Shown: one piece after another, positions 23,172 through 35,703 of the stretch
How positions within the stretch are numbered: the first letter of the stretch is position 1
How the letters are laid out: each line of letters opens with the position of its first letter
From: Ceratopteris richardii
Taxonomy: Eukaryota; Streptophyta; Polypodiopsida; Polypodiales; Pteridaceae
Direction: 5' to 3'
Length of the DNA: 64,000 bases
Assembly (NCBI GenBank): GCA_020310875.1
Contig: CM035407.1
Location: 85,515,342 to 85,579,341, forward strand
Program-made: the position numbers and the translations under genes
Notes under the pieces: model-generated
Database searches by the model: none
Told to the model about the DNA's origin: nothing
Seen by the model: only the letters and a program-made list of their open reading frames with translations

Positions 23172-24879
23172 CTGAAGGCAATAATGATGTTTCCATCTGG
23201 CACATCATGAATGTACATCTATCATCAACAAATTTCACAACCAAGACAATCTTGGCTAAAGCTAAAAATGATAACATATTTTTCTTAATCCTTGGCACAA
23301 ATAAAGCATCTAACAAAGTAAAAGAACTAACATCAGCAATAGTCAGAATGATCTTACCAACTCCCATAACAAGATAAGAGGAGTATTTGGCACATGTGAA
23401 AGTATTCCCTATAGGGGTAGGCTCAAGTGAAGTGAAGAAATTGTGCTACGAGGTAATATGTTTGGTTGCCCCACTATCAAAATACCAAATAACTGAGTCT
23501 GTTCTAGACATACACTGCTCATGAGAAGATGGCTCAAACTACAAACAGTAGTAAACACCCATTCTTCATTTTGCACAAGGTTAGCAGATTTTGTTTTCAA
23601 TGTAGAGGCCTCTACAACAACTGTTTTGGCCTCTTTGCCTCTTTAGCAGCGAGTTTTGGATAGCTCTTAATGATATTATGATTTGCTTTATAGTATTTGA
23701 AAAAAAAAATATTTTTTTGATTTCTTCTCATCTTTGTCTTCCTTCTTCAAATGTGTATCATTTGCAGATTTTTGCTTACTAGTAGATGAGCTCCATTTAC
23801 CTTTGTCCTTTGACTAGCCAAGAAAGCTTGATCTACAACACGCATAATGGACTTGTTTTGCCTAGACTAATCTTCCTAAAATAGAATAGAAAGTAACTCT
23901 TCAAATGTTGAGGCATTTTGATTGCCTTTCATCATCAAACAAAGAGTAGAAGAGAAACTCTGATATGAGTCAAGAAGACCATTCAGAATAGTCTGCAAAA
24001 GTGAACTATCAAGAAGGACTTCATCAGTAGAAATCAATTGTTCCTTCAAATCCTTGATCTTTGTCAGAAAGTTGTCCATAGACTCACCTTCATTCATATG
24101 CTCACTCTCCAAGTGTTTTCGGAGGTAAGCAACAGGAGCCTCATTCCTAGCCTGGTACAATGTGGTAAGTGTATCCCAAGCATCCTTATTTCTTTTGCAA
24201 GAGCAAATGTGAGGAATAATGGCGCGTTTGACAGACAAGGCTATCAATGCATGTGCTTGAGCATCTTTGCCATCCCAATGAATTTGCTCTATATTAGGTG
24301 CAGAAAGAACCATAACACAAATATGAACATGAAGAATATCATCATCTTCAATGCCATCTACATCAACTTCAGTACCTATATTTGCAGGTGTAATAGGATG
24401 TTTTTCAACACCCTGCACAATATTCCATAGTCCTTTTGCGACCAATACATGACACATCATATAAGCCCACAATGGATAATTCGTACCATCCAACTTATCC
24501 TCAACATCCAACATATGAAATACATGACTACTTTCAAACATGGCCATTGATGAAAATACCTTCATGTAGAAAATTGAATCTTTCTCAAACAGTTGAAGAG
24601 AACTACCCTATCAAGTTCTGCTAAACCTGTAGTAGACTTTGAGATGCTTATATTGGCGAATTGAAACCTATATATATCTTTGGCACAAAAAGACAAAATG
24701 GCCTACACAAGCATTGTGATAGTGCATTTGGAGGCCTAAATGAGCTCAGATCGCAATTTTGGCACCACAGAGCGAAGATGTTTTGATCTCCTAACTCACC
24801 ATGAGTATGCACACCAAATTTCATGCGATTCTGAGACTATGACCGGAGGGGTGTTGATGATGACCTAGATGAAGTTGCA

Positions 24880-24895
24880 ACATGCTTTGATACTA
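24880..24895 (-). other. Primer binding site of Copia-B
   Basis: On the minus strand TAGTATCAAAGC follows the 5' LTR after two bases. It is a decayed form of TGGTATCAGAGC, the initiator tRNA-Met site. Confidence 0.75.
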
Positions 24896-24897
24896 AT

Positions 24898-25123
24898 TGT
24901 TGGAGTTCGAGGTCTACAAAAGTAGGCAAACAACACAAGGAAGAAGAGGAAGCTTGGAGCATAGCACACAATACTGAACGTATTACCATTAGAATATGCA
25001 AGGATTAGTAACCTGGCTATAGGTGTATATACAAGATGAGGGGGAAAAATCTCCTAAAGAGGCAAAAAAGTTCCTCAATGGTCTTAGTGTGCTCACACAC
25101 ATCACTATTGAAATATATCAACA
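24898..25123 (-). repeat. 5' LTR of Copia-B (right)
   Basis: 226 bp, TGTTGGAGTTCG to ATATCAACA on the plus strand, pairing with 10112-10342. It is followed by AAACA at 25124-25128. Confidence 0.9.
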
Positions 25124-25128
25124 AAACA

Positions 25129-26134
25129 CAAAACCCCAATTCAAGACCACTCAAAAGATAACATGTTATAGGTGTGGAGGAGATCATTTTGTGAGAGATT
25201 GTACCCAACCACCTACATTAAGAGTAGAAGGAGCTTACTATAAAGATTGTGGTAGGGATCACTTAATCAAAGACTACCCTTGAAATCCTCAAAAATAAAT
25301 CCCTAATTCCAATATCCCTTTAAAAGCAGTAGAAATTCTTGAGAACATGAAAGAAGAACAAAACGAGACGATTCCCATACAAGTAATGAAAAGAGCAAAA
25401 ACAAGAGAACAAAAATCAACATTAAGACAAGAAAAGAATGAAGTAAGAAAGAATGGCTCATGGAAGGAGAGAAGGGCAAAACAAAAAGCTAGATCGGAGA
25501 AAAAACGGGAAGAAGTCGAGAAAGGAACATAAGGTGGGATTGACAGTACATCACAAAACCAAGAATCAGAACATATCCTAGAGAGAAAAATATCTAAAGA
25601 TTTGGATACATTAATCCAAGCTTATAAAGGAAGAATAAAAGAAGGCCCTAGTGCAATAGACCATGAAAAAGTATATCCTTTACCTGAATTGGAAAAGAAA
25701 GGATGGAAATTTGTAAGGAAGTAATTGAAAAAACACAACAAGAAATAGAACAAAGGCAATATGAATTTACGAATGAAAGGTGAAATACAAGAGAAAGTCT
25801 AGGAGGAAGTATTAAGAGAAAAAATAAACGGAAGATCCAAGATATCTCAAGATCAGGAAGAAAGGGGAATGAAAGAACAACTAAGTAAGAAAGAACTAAT
25901 GTTGAAAATGAAAGTCAAATTGTCAAATCATTGTAGCTTGCAATGTCATTGCACATTGGAAGAATTGATTCAAGAAAATCCTGGTCTGCAAAGCTTCATC
26001 ACAAGACTAGTAGAGATTCTAGATGATAGACTACAAAATGATTCAATTCTACAAGTACCAATAGATAAAATAGGAGGTACTATGAAGGGGAGGAAGGAAA
26101 TACTACACTTTTAGTTCATTTTGGTAATAAGCAC
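25129..26134 (+). pseudogene. Gypsy-A gag, second part
   Basis: Gag resumes after Copia-B. A zinc knuckle CYRCGGDHFVRDC lies near 25162-25200, and a second, degenerate knuckle (CGRDHLIKD) follows at 25250-25280. Next come about 850 bases coding very Lys/Glu/Arg-rich sequence with coiled-coil character. With the knuckle near 9640, this gives three knuckle-like motifs in one gag, more than the usual one or two. Several breaks. Confidence 0.65.
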
Positions 26135-26141
26135 ACAAAGG
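26135..26141. repeat. Left target-site duplication of LINE (ACAAAGG)
   Basis: ACAAAGG at 26135-26141 recurs at 27978-27984. Without the insert, protease 1 of Gypsy-A reads on in frame as VISTQRILDSGAG. Confidence 0.8.
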
Positions 26142-27977
26142 CCATTTTTTTTTTAATATAAAGGAAGTTTGGCGTTAGCCTGCTCTTCCGGACTTGAATT
26201 AAATAAAGAAAGAAAAGTACAAGAGAAGGGGACTAGTGCCCATGGGACCTCCCAAATCCCACAAAGCAGGGGAAGCTTTTATAGAGCTTAGATGGCATTA
26301 CAAAGAAGGTTAATCACCCTCTCATCACCCTCATGAGGGGCCCACTTGGGTTTAAGCTTGTTATTGATCAAAAGGAGAACTTGATGATGCCTGAAGGGGG
26401 GGGGGGATTTCTTACAGTTAACAATCCTTTTGCCAAGGAGGAACAACGATTTCTCAATTGACCACTCCTTGGGGGAGTCAGCGAAGTTGAGAGCACATCT
26501 TTCTCGCCAGATTTTCCATAGGACCTCCCCTCTGAAGGTGTTCCAGAGAGTCGCGGAGCAGCCGATCGCTTCTCCCAGGCTTGCTGCCAACTGAGATGTT
26601 TATGAAGTCTAATTTTCTTTCCAACCGTTTGCTAGAGTCTATTGGAGTTGGGGCACATAAAGAAGATGTGTGGAACATCTTTGATAGACCGGTAGTAGCG
26701 TTTGCACCAGGGAGGAATCCCACAAAGTTTTCTAGCCTTAAGGTTGGTCCAGATTCCATGATGAAGAATTTGCCATAAGAGGACAGAATTTTTGATTTCT
26801 ATGAGGGGGTGCCAGATAGCCATGAACTTCATGTCCCACCGAAGCCGCATCCATGACAGGCACCACTTCTTGTTGAGGTTAACCTGATAGTCAATCGTTT
26901 CTTTGATGTTCGGGATTTTTGATAGGCTATTCCCATTGTGCCATTTGAGACCAAGCGAGCTCGATGTGTCGTGTCCCATGAGAAGGCGAGTTTTGTGTCG
27001 ATCCCAGGCGAGACAATTGCTTTGCAAAGTGTTCCATTCTTCGTATGAAATGTTGATGCAAGGGTCAATATCCTCGAAGTTGATCCAGCGATTGGTGTCT
27101 TGTTTCCAGAGATGTTTCCATCTTTTGAAGCCTTCGTTCCATAACTTCTTGGCATTTTGAATGTTCCAAGATTCCACACTTCGGATGCCATGGATCGGAA
27201 ACCAGATAGAGTCCTTTTGTCTGATACCGGCAGCCCACTTCCAGTCTTCACTAATTCTTGTGTAGCTTTTGACTTTATTCCAACTCTTCCATAGGGAGCA
27301 CACGAGATTAGAGCCTTTCGGGAAGATGGGGATCGGGGAAAACAGCAAGGTCAAGATGTCGAGGTTCTTCCAATTTGGGAAACCCATGAGAGCCAACTCG
27401 TTCTTGTTTCTGAAGATCAACTTGGCCCATGAGGCCTCCCCATTGCACCAAGCCTTGGTCATCCATTTGGCTGCCAGTTTGTTAGCCATGCACCCAATGT
27501 CCAGGATACCAAGTCCCCCACTATCTCTATGGCTGGTGCAGATGGACCATTTGATTTTAGGCACCCCCCTTCTATTGTGATCGCCCGTCCAAAGGAAGTT
27601 TCTACAAATACTATCCAGTTTGGATAGATCTTGCTCTTTCGGTCTCCAACAAGATTAGAGACACAAAACCCCAAGGGGATCCCAAGAAGCCGAAAAATTT
27701 GGCCTTGCGGAATGATTTGATAGCCATGATCAATGAGAAGGCCGGGTTGAGACCCCACAATAGCTCTAAAGGCGGTCTTAGAGTGGTTGATTATGGATCC
27801 AAAGGCTTCACAAAAAGTAGCAAGACACCTCCAGAACGTCTCCAGGCTGGTACTATCATTGTGAACAAACGCGTTCATATCATCGGCAAAAAGTCTCATG
27901 GTGATCTGACTGTGGTTGTGAGGCAAACAGAGGCCTTTGATATTACCAGCTTCCACCTGGTGCGCCACAAGCCTGCT
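26142..27977 (-). mobile_element. LINE (plant L1-type), 5'-truncated
   Basis: 1836-bp minus-strand non-LTR element flanked by ACAAAGG. It has a 10-base A tail (T run at 26145-26154 on the plus strand) and begins within RT, so it is 5'-truncated, as is usual for LINEs. The coding includes the RT catalytic motif RLFADDMNAFV (about 27880-27910), a thumb/connection region and a C-terminal zf-RVT-like domain (VLLWQILHHG, then CGIPPWC and HIFFMCP, about 26640-26740). The C-terminal tail at 26288-26590 has KIWRERC. Coding runs through three overlapping open segments (27459-28016, 26632-27564, 26288-26590) in different frames, so at least two frame changes are present. It inserted into Gypsy-A just upstream of its first protease. 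Confidence 0.9.
26288..27975 (-). pseudogene. LINE ORF2 remnant (RT C-terminal half, zf-RVT)
   Basis: C-terminal half of a plant L1 ORF2, which nicks target DNA and copies the LINE RNA there. The endonuclease and the RT fingers are missing because of 5' truncation. The FADD catalytic pair is visible. The middle has many Trp residues in W-X-K and W-X-H contexts, typical of the plant L1 connection region. The 185-codon open segment that extends to 28016 takes its first codons from flanking Gypsy-A sequence and does not mark a true start. Confidence 0.85.
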
Positions 27978-27984
27978 ACAAAGG

Positions 27985-28480
27985 ATTTTGGATAGCGGAG
28001 CAGGTGTAGCCATCATGACTAAAAGAACTTGGGAGGAATGGGGAGCTGAAAGGCTTCACTCCACCAAAATGAAACTTCAATTGGCAGATGGACACATTGA
28101 AACACCAATAGGAATATGGGAGAAAGTGATAATAGAAATTTGTGGAATTGAATTAGAACACACTTTTGAAATAGTGGAATTTCCACAACTTAACTCATAT
28201 GTGATTATATTGGAAAAACCTTTTATGAGATAAATGCAAGTTGTTCAAGATTGGGGAAAAGACTGTTTGTATCTACAAAACAAAGGAAATATTACCAAAT
28301 TTAATCTAAGAAGTGGAAATTATCATAATATACCTCCACAAGAATGGTATAAGGTGCATCATGAACATGATATTATGATTGAGTCTGATGAAAGTGGAGA
28401 TAATGAAGCTCCACTTTGGACTTGTATTTCCACTCCTCAAAGATTTAATGATGAAGAATTTGAACCATATGGATGGAGTT
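27985..28480 (+). pseudogene. Gypsy-A protease 1 region (upstream of RT)
   Basis: Retropepsin-like domain with the catalytic LDSGAG at about 27988-28005, followed by MTKRTWEEWG, a beta-rich middle (LQLADGHIETPIG) and the closing motif YVIILEKPFM near 28197-28225. That closing motif resembles the ILGRPFL end of Athila/Tat proteases. This is the usual position, between gag and RT. A second, different retropepsin-like domain lies after integrase (37690-38050). Confidence 0.75.
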
Positions 28481-28483
28481 AGA

Positions 28484-28974
28484 TTTTTTCAACTTTAGAT
28501 GTAGCAAATGACGAACATGTAGGAGTAAAATTTCAAAATGAAGAAGGCTATGATGTATTTTTTGTGGGATTTAGAATGATTAGAACAACAAAGGAAGAGT
28601 AAGCAATTCAAATAAATGAAAATATTCCAAGAATCTTTAATAAAAAGAAATATTTGAAAGAAGTACAAGCTACAAATGTAATCAAGGATGAGATTTCATG
28701 AAAGTATAAAAATAAAATGCACAAACAGAATGGAAAGAGCAAGAACTTTGAAAGAAAGAATCCATAAAAAAATATAGGATTCAAATAAAGAAGAGGAAAA
28801 TTTTGATGTTCCTTCAAATTTTTAAAAACATGAAGTTGAGGAGAGATTATTTCTTAAGTTAAAACCCAAGAGAGAAAAAAACAAGGGAGAGTCCTATGAT
28901 AATGAAGAAGAATAAAAAAGATTGTAATATCTAGGGAGGAGGGAGAAGATAGACATATAACAATAGTAGATGTC
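28484..28974 (+). other. Gypsy-A linker between protease 1 and RT
   Basis: About 490 bases of strongly A-rich, Lys/Glu-coding sequence. Such a charged spacer between protease and RT is common in plant gypsy elements. No domain is recognised. Confidence 0.5.
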
Positions 28975-30370
28975 ATGGAAAAAGATGAAGAGGAAACCCA
29001 TATTAAGTTAGTCAGAGAATTTAGGGATGTTTTTGCTTACAACTATAAGAATTTGAAAGGAATAGATCCCAATATCTTTGTGCATAAAATACCTATTGAA
29101 CCAAATGCAAAACCAACTAAGCAAAGGCATTATACTTATAATGAAAAATACTTTGCTAAGATAAAGGAGGAAATAGATAAGTTATTGGAAGCCAATTTCA
29201 TTTATGAAATTGAGTATACTAAATGGACATCTCCAATAGTTGTGGTTCCTAAAAACAATGATAAAGTTAGGGTTTGCATTAATCATAAAAGATTCAATGC
29301 TGCAACTATGAAGGATAGGTATCCACTACCAATAATAGATCATTTATTAAAAAGGGTAGTTGGAAAAGAAGTTTACAGTTTATGGATGGATTTTCAGGAT
29401 ATAAACAAGCACCAATTGCATTAGAAGATCAACACAAGACTACTTTTGCAACTGAATGGGGTATCTACACATGTAGAGTTGTGCCGTTTGGCTTAAAAAA
29501 TGCACCTGCCACATTCCAGAGGTTGATGTATCATGTGTTTAAAGATTTTCTAAGAGATATAATGGAAATCTATGTGGATGACTTATGCACATTTTCAAAT
29601 CAAAGGAAGGATCATCTACATGACCTTGAGAATATATCAAAAAAATGTAGAACTTATAGAGTGTGACTTAATCCGAAAAGATGTGTCTTTTTTGTTAGAA
29701 AGGGAAGAATGCTTGGACATATAATCTCCAAAAATGGAATTTCAACTAATGAAAATAAGATAAAAGCTATAGTGAATATCTCAAAACCAACAACTATAAA
29801 AGAATTACAAACATTCATGGGTCACTGTGGATATTATAGGAAATTTGTGTATAAATTTGTAGAAATTGCCAAACCTTTGTATGCATTAATAACCGAATTT
29901 GAGTGGAACAAAGAATGTGAAAAAGCCTTTGAAACTTTAAAAACTTGTTTAGTCAGCACACCAATTCTAAAGAGGTCCCAATGGGATATAATATTTCATG
30001 TACATGTTGACGCTTCTAATTTTGCCTTAGGATGCGTACTAGCACAACCTATTGAAGGAAGTAAGATGGATTTCCCTATTGCCTATGCAAGTAGCCAGTG
30101 AAATCAAGCTGAAATAATTACACAACAAGTGAGAGAGAAGGTCTAGGGATTGTATTTGCAGTAAAAAAAAATATAGATATTATTTGTTGGCTAAAAAGTT
30201 TAAATATTTTGTGGATCACCAAGCATTACTCTACTTACTAAATAAACCCTATCATACAGGAAGAATAGTAATATGGTTCATACTACTCATGGAGTTTGAG
30301 TTTGAGGTGGTAGTGACACAAGGAAAAACCCATTGTAGGGTAGATCATTTATCAAGAATCTTCACAAAAG
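28975..30370 (+). pseudogene. Gypsy-A RT and RNase H region
   Basis: RT begins with LVREFRDVFAYNYKNLKGID and shows SPIVVVPKNNDKVRVCIN, a WGIYTCRVVPFGLKNAPATFQRLM block and the catalytic EIYVDDLCTFS at about 29565-29600. MLGHIISKNGIST and FMGHCGYYRKF lie in the thumb. RNase H carries HVHVDASNFALGCVLAQ near 30000 and DHQALLYLLNKP near 30215. The closest relatives in the window are Gypsy-F and Gypsy-H. A few breaks. Confidence 0.85.
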
Positions 30371-30429
30371 ATAATCGAGATCCTATTGATGATGAATTGC
30401 CTGATACATATCTTTTCAATATAGAAAAT

Positions 30430-31271
30430 TTCCCTGAATGGGAAAAATCCCTAATTCCAATTTTGACTATTGGACCAAAAAAAGAAAATGGCAACCAAGC
30501 ACATGAGATTTTGCAAAGTAAAAACTTTGTTTTAATTATTGTTCATTTATATCATATGAATCAGATTGGAATATCAGAATATTGTGGTCTAGAGGAAGAA
30601 TATGCAATTTATTTAAAGAGGGCACATTTGTGGAATCCATGTTGTCATTCTTCTAAATTTTCACTTTAAATAATTTAGAAAGAATGGGAGTACACTGGCC
30701 AAAAAAGGAAAAAGATGTGGAAAGGTACATAGCCCAATGCCAAAAATGTCATTCCCAAACCCTAGGTGATATAAGTACTTTGTTTTGGTTTCAAGAAAAT
30801 CCTTAGTGGAGTACACATGTAGTACAAAATTTAAAACAAGGAGATGATCATAAGGTAAATTTGAAAAAATCTTAATTATGAAACCTTTAGGAATTGAGCA
30901 GAGAGTTTGTTTTAAAAAAGGATCAATTATATAAAAGGGCATAGATGGATACCTGAGAATATGTGTTCCTAAAGATAAATGTTTAGAAATGTTAGAAATG
31001 GCTCATTCAAGAATAGCAAGAGGGCACTTTTCAGGAGAAAGAACTCCTAAATTAAACTTATATTTAGGATTTTGGTGGCCAACTCTATTTCTAGATGCTA
31101 GAGTGTTTGTATACTATTGTGATGTTTGTCAAAGAAGAAGACAACTTGGCAGAAGAGATGAAACGCCTGACCTTTGATATCTATTAGATCTTTTAGTAAA
31201 TGGGGAATGGATTTTATAGGACCTATAAATCCTCCTGCTAAAAACTCACGTGTAGAATACATAATAACGGT
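30430..31271 (+). pseudogene. Gypsy-A doubled integrase zinc module and start of integrase core
   Basis: Two successive H2C2-type zinc modules. The first ends in a MGVHWP block followed by a C-X2-C pair (QCQKCH, near 30735-30755). The second has MAHSRIARGHF, LGFWWPTLFLDA and a YCDVCQRR end (near 31000-31140). The integrase core then starts (SKWGMDFIGPINPPAK, about 31195-31245) and is cut by Copia-C at 31271. The same double arrangement is open and clear in Gypsy-F. Several breaks. Confidence 0.7.
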
Positions 31272-32293
31272 TGTTGGTGCAAGAGAATCCAAGCCCACAT
31301 ACTTAAATTATTAGCATATTTCGCATGGAGCCTTATATGATCAATCCCTTGTAAAATCAATTACATTTACCTTTGTAAAAGAACCTTACTTCCATGAGGA
31401 AGTTAGGAAGCATAAAATCTTGTAGTTGATTAAATGAGAGAATATATCCTATAGTTTAGGATTTACTTTTAGGTGGACTTTTGAATTTGAATTCAAAAGA
31501 TTGGCTCCAAACTCAACTATAAAAGTAGATAAAAAAGGCACGCATGCATATGTCTCAACTAGGAGATCAATTGAGAGAAATACATTTTGAACTGAGAGCT
31601 CACTCCATAGCTCAATCACTTTCCTCACATTTTGCAAAATATTATTTCCAATGACATTGCATTTCTCTAACACATACATTTTCATTACATCTTTACTTCA
31701 CTTCTCTGCCATGACTACATCGATATAGTGATCTTCTCATAGCTTGTTCTCAGTGTATGATTGATCATTTGTCATGATTTGAAGCATCATAGATTGAGTA
31801 TATTGTCTAGTTTATAGCTACAAAATCTTATTATCATTGCTTCTCTAAATCTTGAGATATATTCTCTTCATTACTCTATGGCCTGTTGACTAATGCATCT
31901 TGAAAATGTCGAGCAAGCCCTATGATTTGCTAAACATCATACTCAGCGTGTAGTTCATCTTTTATATTGAAATCACTCATGATTGGTAGTTTCCTAGTCC
32001 ATTAGACATCACCAAAAGGAATTAGGCTAATTGCTATCATGCGTAGAGCACTGTTCATTATACTGAATAGGTGTAGAGACTAAAATAGCAAGTCTATGAC
32101 CTTGGATCAATTTCCTACCTATCTGTTTTGGCACATTGATTAGTGGATCACGTTCCAAATGACATAGGTGATTATTTATGATCATTAACAAGCTAAAGAG
32201 GCCCATTACACTTGCAATTGTTCTTGGCTGGTGTGAAGTAGGTTTAAGCAAGACCACTTCATCTCAGAAGACTATCCACCATCTCTGACAACA
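31272..32293 (+). repeat. 5' LTR of Copia-C (1022 bp)
   Basis: TGTTGGTGCAAGAG to CTGACAACA. The first bases resemble the LTR start of Copia-1, suggesting one broad lineage. A TATAAAAG box lies at 31518-31525. Confidence 0.9.
31518..31525 (+). promoter_or_regulatory. TATA box in Copia-C 5' LTR
   Basis: TATAAAAG, conserved at 35943-35950 in the 3' LTR. This is the likely U3 promoter core. Confidence 0.6.
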
Positions 32294-32294
32294 T

Positions 32295-32306
32295 TGGTAT
32301 CAGAGC
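32295..32306 (+). other. Primer binding site of Copia-C
   Basis: TGGTATCAGAGC, a perfect initiator tRNA-Met match, one base after the LTR. Confidence 0.93.
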
Positions 32307-32319
32307 AACAACAAGCAAG

Positions 32320-35300
32320 ATGGGAGATGGATTTCCATCATTCATTGACAAATTGGAGAGAAGCAACTACCCAACATGGTCACTAAGGATGCAAGCCTAC
32401 CTACAAGGGAGAAGTCTATATGGATACATCTGAGGAGATGAAGAGATGCCAAGATTCAAGAGAAAACATCAACCCACAAGGGAAGAGCAAGAAAGGTTGA
32501 CCACGTATAACAACTACACAAAAGATAAAGAGGATTCTCTACTCATCATGAACATGACATCCAAGCAAGGTAAAGATGATGAGCATCTTTTCTATATGGA
32601 TTTTGGTTGTTCCAATCATGTGGCTGGAAATGGCATTGTTATTTGATCTTGAAGAACCCAAAGGGAAACATGAAGTACAGATAGGTGATGACACTAAACA
32701 CTTTGTCAAGAAAATTGGAAATGTCAAAGCTTCTGATGGTAACATAAATCTCTTAAGTAAGGTCTTATATGTACCAACCATAACAAAAAACCTAATCATT
32801 GTTGGACAAATTGTTGAGAAAGGCTTAAAAGTCAGATTCACAAGGCATGGAGTATATGTGGAAGACCCTCGACAAGGCTTCAAGAGGATTGCAAAAGGTG
32901 AGAAATCTGGTAGACTCTTTACATTTGAGATTGAAGACACCAGAAACATAGAACTTTTCAATTATGTAGATCAAACTCTATCTAAACTAGAGGTATGGCA
33001 CAAAAGGCCAGGTCATATAGGAGAAAGAACACTAAAGCAAATATGCAGGGATTAGAGTGTGCTTGGCATTCCAAATGTGTCCAAGCAACACATGATATAC
33101 AAGCGTGGAGCATGCCGATTTGGCAAAGCTCATAGGCAACCATTCAACAATAAAGGGTACATGTATGAAGACTACTTGGAGCTTGTACACACTGATGTGT
33201 GGGGTCCTAGCAAAGATACATCGATCTCAGGTTCAAGGTACTATGTTTCATTTATAGATGATTAGAGTAGATGGACAATTCTTTACTTCACAAAGCATAA
33301 GGATGAAGTATTTACATGTTTCAAAACGTATTTGGCATTGGTTGAGAGCCAAACAGGTAGAAGCTTGAAGAGCATCAGATCTGATGGAGGTGCTAAGTAC
33401 TTCTCAGATGAATTTGATTTATTCTTACAAGACAGAGGCATAAAAAGAGAAGTCGCAACAAGATATACTCTTGAACTAAATGGAGTGGCAAAGGGAAGGA
33501 ACATGTTGATAGTAGAGGCTACAAGATCAATGTTGAATGAGAAGAAACTACCCAATTACCTATGGGCAGAGGTTGTTTCCATAGTCACATACTTGATTAA
33601 AAGTCTCCCATCCAAATCCTTGGATGGAATGACACCATATGAAGCATGAAATGGTAGGAGAACCTCATTGGACCATTGCAAAATCTTTGGGTGCATTGCT
33701 TATGCACATATACCCTCATAGATTAGAGGGAAGCTTGATCCTTAAGCTAAAAAGTGTATATTTATAGGCTATGACCAAAATCAAAAGGGTTATAGGCTAT
33801 ATAATCCCACTAAAAAAGGATTTATAGTTAGTAGGGATGTAGTGTTTGATGAGAATAATTCATGGTTTGAAGGTGATTGCAGGAAGGTCAAGTTACCTTA
33901 TGATTTGGAAAATGACTTTCCAACTCTCACTCAAGAAGATCAACAATTACCAGAAGATATCAATTTAGAGGATGAAGAGCAAATTGATTTCAAGGCATGG
34001 AAGTCAAGAGGCAAGACCAAGTTCAAGAAATTGGAAGACATTCGAGAGTCCTCCAATCAAGCACTCAAGAGATTTCAAAAGGGAGGAATGGCCATGACAC
34101 ATTATTAGTCGCCAAGCATTCTGTGTATATCACTAAAGACTCTATGATAGAAGAACCTTCTTCATTTGAAGAGGCCAATAAGAATAAAGAATGGAGAGAA
34201 GCCATGCAGGAAGAAGTTGAAGCACTTTAGGAAAACATTTTTGGGATTTGGTTCCCAAGAAGCCAAGCATGAAGGTAATAGGATCCAGGTGGATATATAA
34301 AATCAAGAAAAATTCAAATGGTTCTATAAACAGGTATAAGGCAAGGTTAGTGGCAAAGGGGTTTGCTCAAACCCATGAACTAGACTATGAAGAAACCTTT
34401 TCACCTCTGGCTAAGATGTCAACAATTAGGGTTTTAGTAAGTGTTGCTGATTCCAAGAATTGGAACCTATATGAGTTAGATGTTAAGAATGCATTCGTAA
34501 ATGGATGGATTTCAAAAGAAGTGAGCATGGCTCAACCACCAGGATATGAAGATAAGGATAAACCAGATTTTGTATGCAAGCTAAGGAAGGCACTCTATGT
34601 CCTAAAGCAAGGCCCTAGAGCTTGGAACCATAGGCTTGTTACCTATTTGCAGGAGCAAAATTTTGTGGCTAGCAAAGCAGAGTATTCTTTATTTATAAAG
34701 AAGACCAACTCAAAATTTATCTATTTATGTGTCTATGTGGATGAAATTATCATTACAAGAAATGATGCTAATGGCATCAAGCAAGTTAAAGCTCAACTAA
34801 TGGAAGAATTGAAAATTAGTGATCTTGGTTTGTTAACATACGTTCTTGGTCTATAACTTGTGTATATAGTTTCTGGTGTGTTTATTAATCAGATAAAGTA
34901 TATCCATGATATGTTAGTAAAATTCAAGATGGAGAACACCAAAATTGTAGGTACACTCATGGAACTCAATCAAAAGCTTAGTTCTTATGAAGGAGAACTT
35001 CTTGAGGATGTTATAGGTTACCAAAAACATTTTGGGAGTCTCAACTATGCAACCCTAACAAGAGCGGATATTGCTTATGGAGTAAGTACATTAATCTAAT
35101 TTATGCATGCACCAAGAAAACCTCACATGGAAGCTACCAAGAGGGTGATAAAGTATCTAAAAGGTACCATAAATGAAGGGCTATTTCGCCCTTTCACTTC
35201 TTACTTGGACATAAAGATGTACTCTGATGCAGATTGGATTGGATCCAAGGATGATAGAAGGAGCACCTTAGGATACTTGTCTTTTCTAGGTTCAAAGCTT

Positions 35301-35650
35301 ATATCATGGTCATCTAAGAAGCAACCAACTATGGCATTGTCATCTATAGAGGCAGAATATAGAGGCCTAGCAAATGCAACTTAAGAGGCTATGTGGCTCA
35401 AGCAACTCTACACAGATTTGGAGCTACACTCTTACACTCCAATAATTTTGGAGACAACACTAGATCACATCATTGGGTTGCTAATCTTGTATATCATTAA
35501 AGGACTAAGCACATTGAAGTGCACTATCATTATGTAAGGGAGAAATTTCTTAGCAAGGACATTCAATTGTCCTATGTATCAACTTATTTACAATGTGCAG
35601 ATATACTCACAAAGTCTTTGGATGGAAGCAAGATGAACATATTCAAATTG
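32320..35650 (+). pseudogene. Copia-C gag-pol remnant
   Basis: Gag is short before the protease-side motif FYMDFGCSNHVAGN. GAG-pre-integrase has KLEVWHKRPGHIGER. Integrase has VHTDVWGPSKD and RSDGGAKYFS. RT has WIYKIKKNSNGSINRYKARLV, LYVLKQGPRAWN and LCVYVDEIII. RNase H has YSDADWIGSKDDRRS and SSIEAEYRGLA. The order is that of copia. Old, with about ten breaks. Confidence 0.85.
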
Positions 35651-35691
35651 ATGATTGGTTTGTAGGAAATTAAGGAGCAAGCATGTTAGGC

Positions 35692-35703
35692 TTGAGGGGG
35701 AGT
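35692..35703 (+). other. Polypurine tract of Copia-C
   Basis: TTGAGGGGGAGT before TGTTGG, nearly the same as in Copia-1 and Copia-2. Confidence 0.85.

Larger units (their letters stand above)
10430..24565 (-). pseudogene. Copia-B gag-pol remnant
   Basis: Coding parts on the minus strand, split by two nested elements. The gag begins near 24565 with the FHMLDVEDKLDGTNYPLWAY motif, which is also the gag start of Copia-D, and includes the DNFLTKIKDLKEQL core. Further along are the protease and pre-integrase region, an integrase core with the VYGPIKTPSFGNYLYFVTLIDD signature near 19250-19340, RT with LYGLKQAP and VYVDDMLL, and RNase H with SSCEAEYTAAF and AHTKHIEVHYHYVRER. Many breaks; a fossil. 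Confidence 0.85.
10112..25123 (-). mobile_element. Copia-B, Ty1/copia element inserted in Gypsy-A gag, broken
   Basis: Minus-strand copia element bounded by LTRs at 10112-10342 and 24898-25123 and by AAACA duplications. Read right to left: primer site, gag (about 23640-24560), protease and GAG-pre-integrase (about 23172-23500 and 19350-19634), integrase (about 18694-19350 and up to 12247), RT (about 11100-11900), RNase H (about 10430-10980) and polypurine tract. It is itself interrupted by the LARD (12248-18688) and TR-GAG (19635-23171). Without these it would be about 5.0 kb, in line with its intact-length relative Copia-D (5154 bp). Its LTRs differ by roughly 12% by eye, older than Copia-D. 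Many breaks. Confidence 0.92.

Noticed and set aside
27937-28016. An ORF start joining LINE and Gypsy-A protease sequence, on either strand
   Set aside because: These frames cross the insertion boundary marked by the ACAAAGG duplication. They are chance read-throughs and not a fusion gene.
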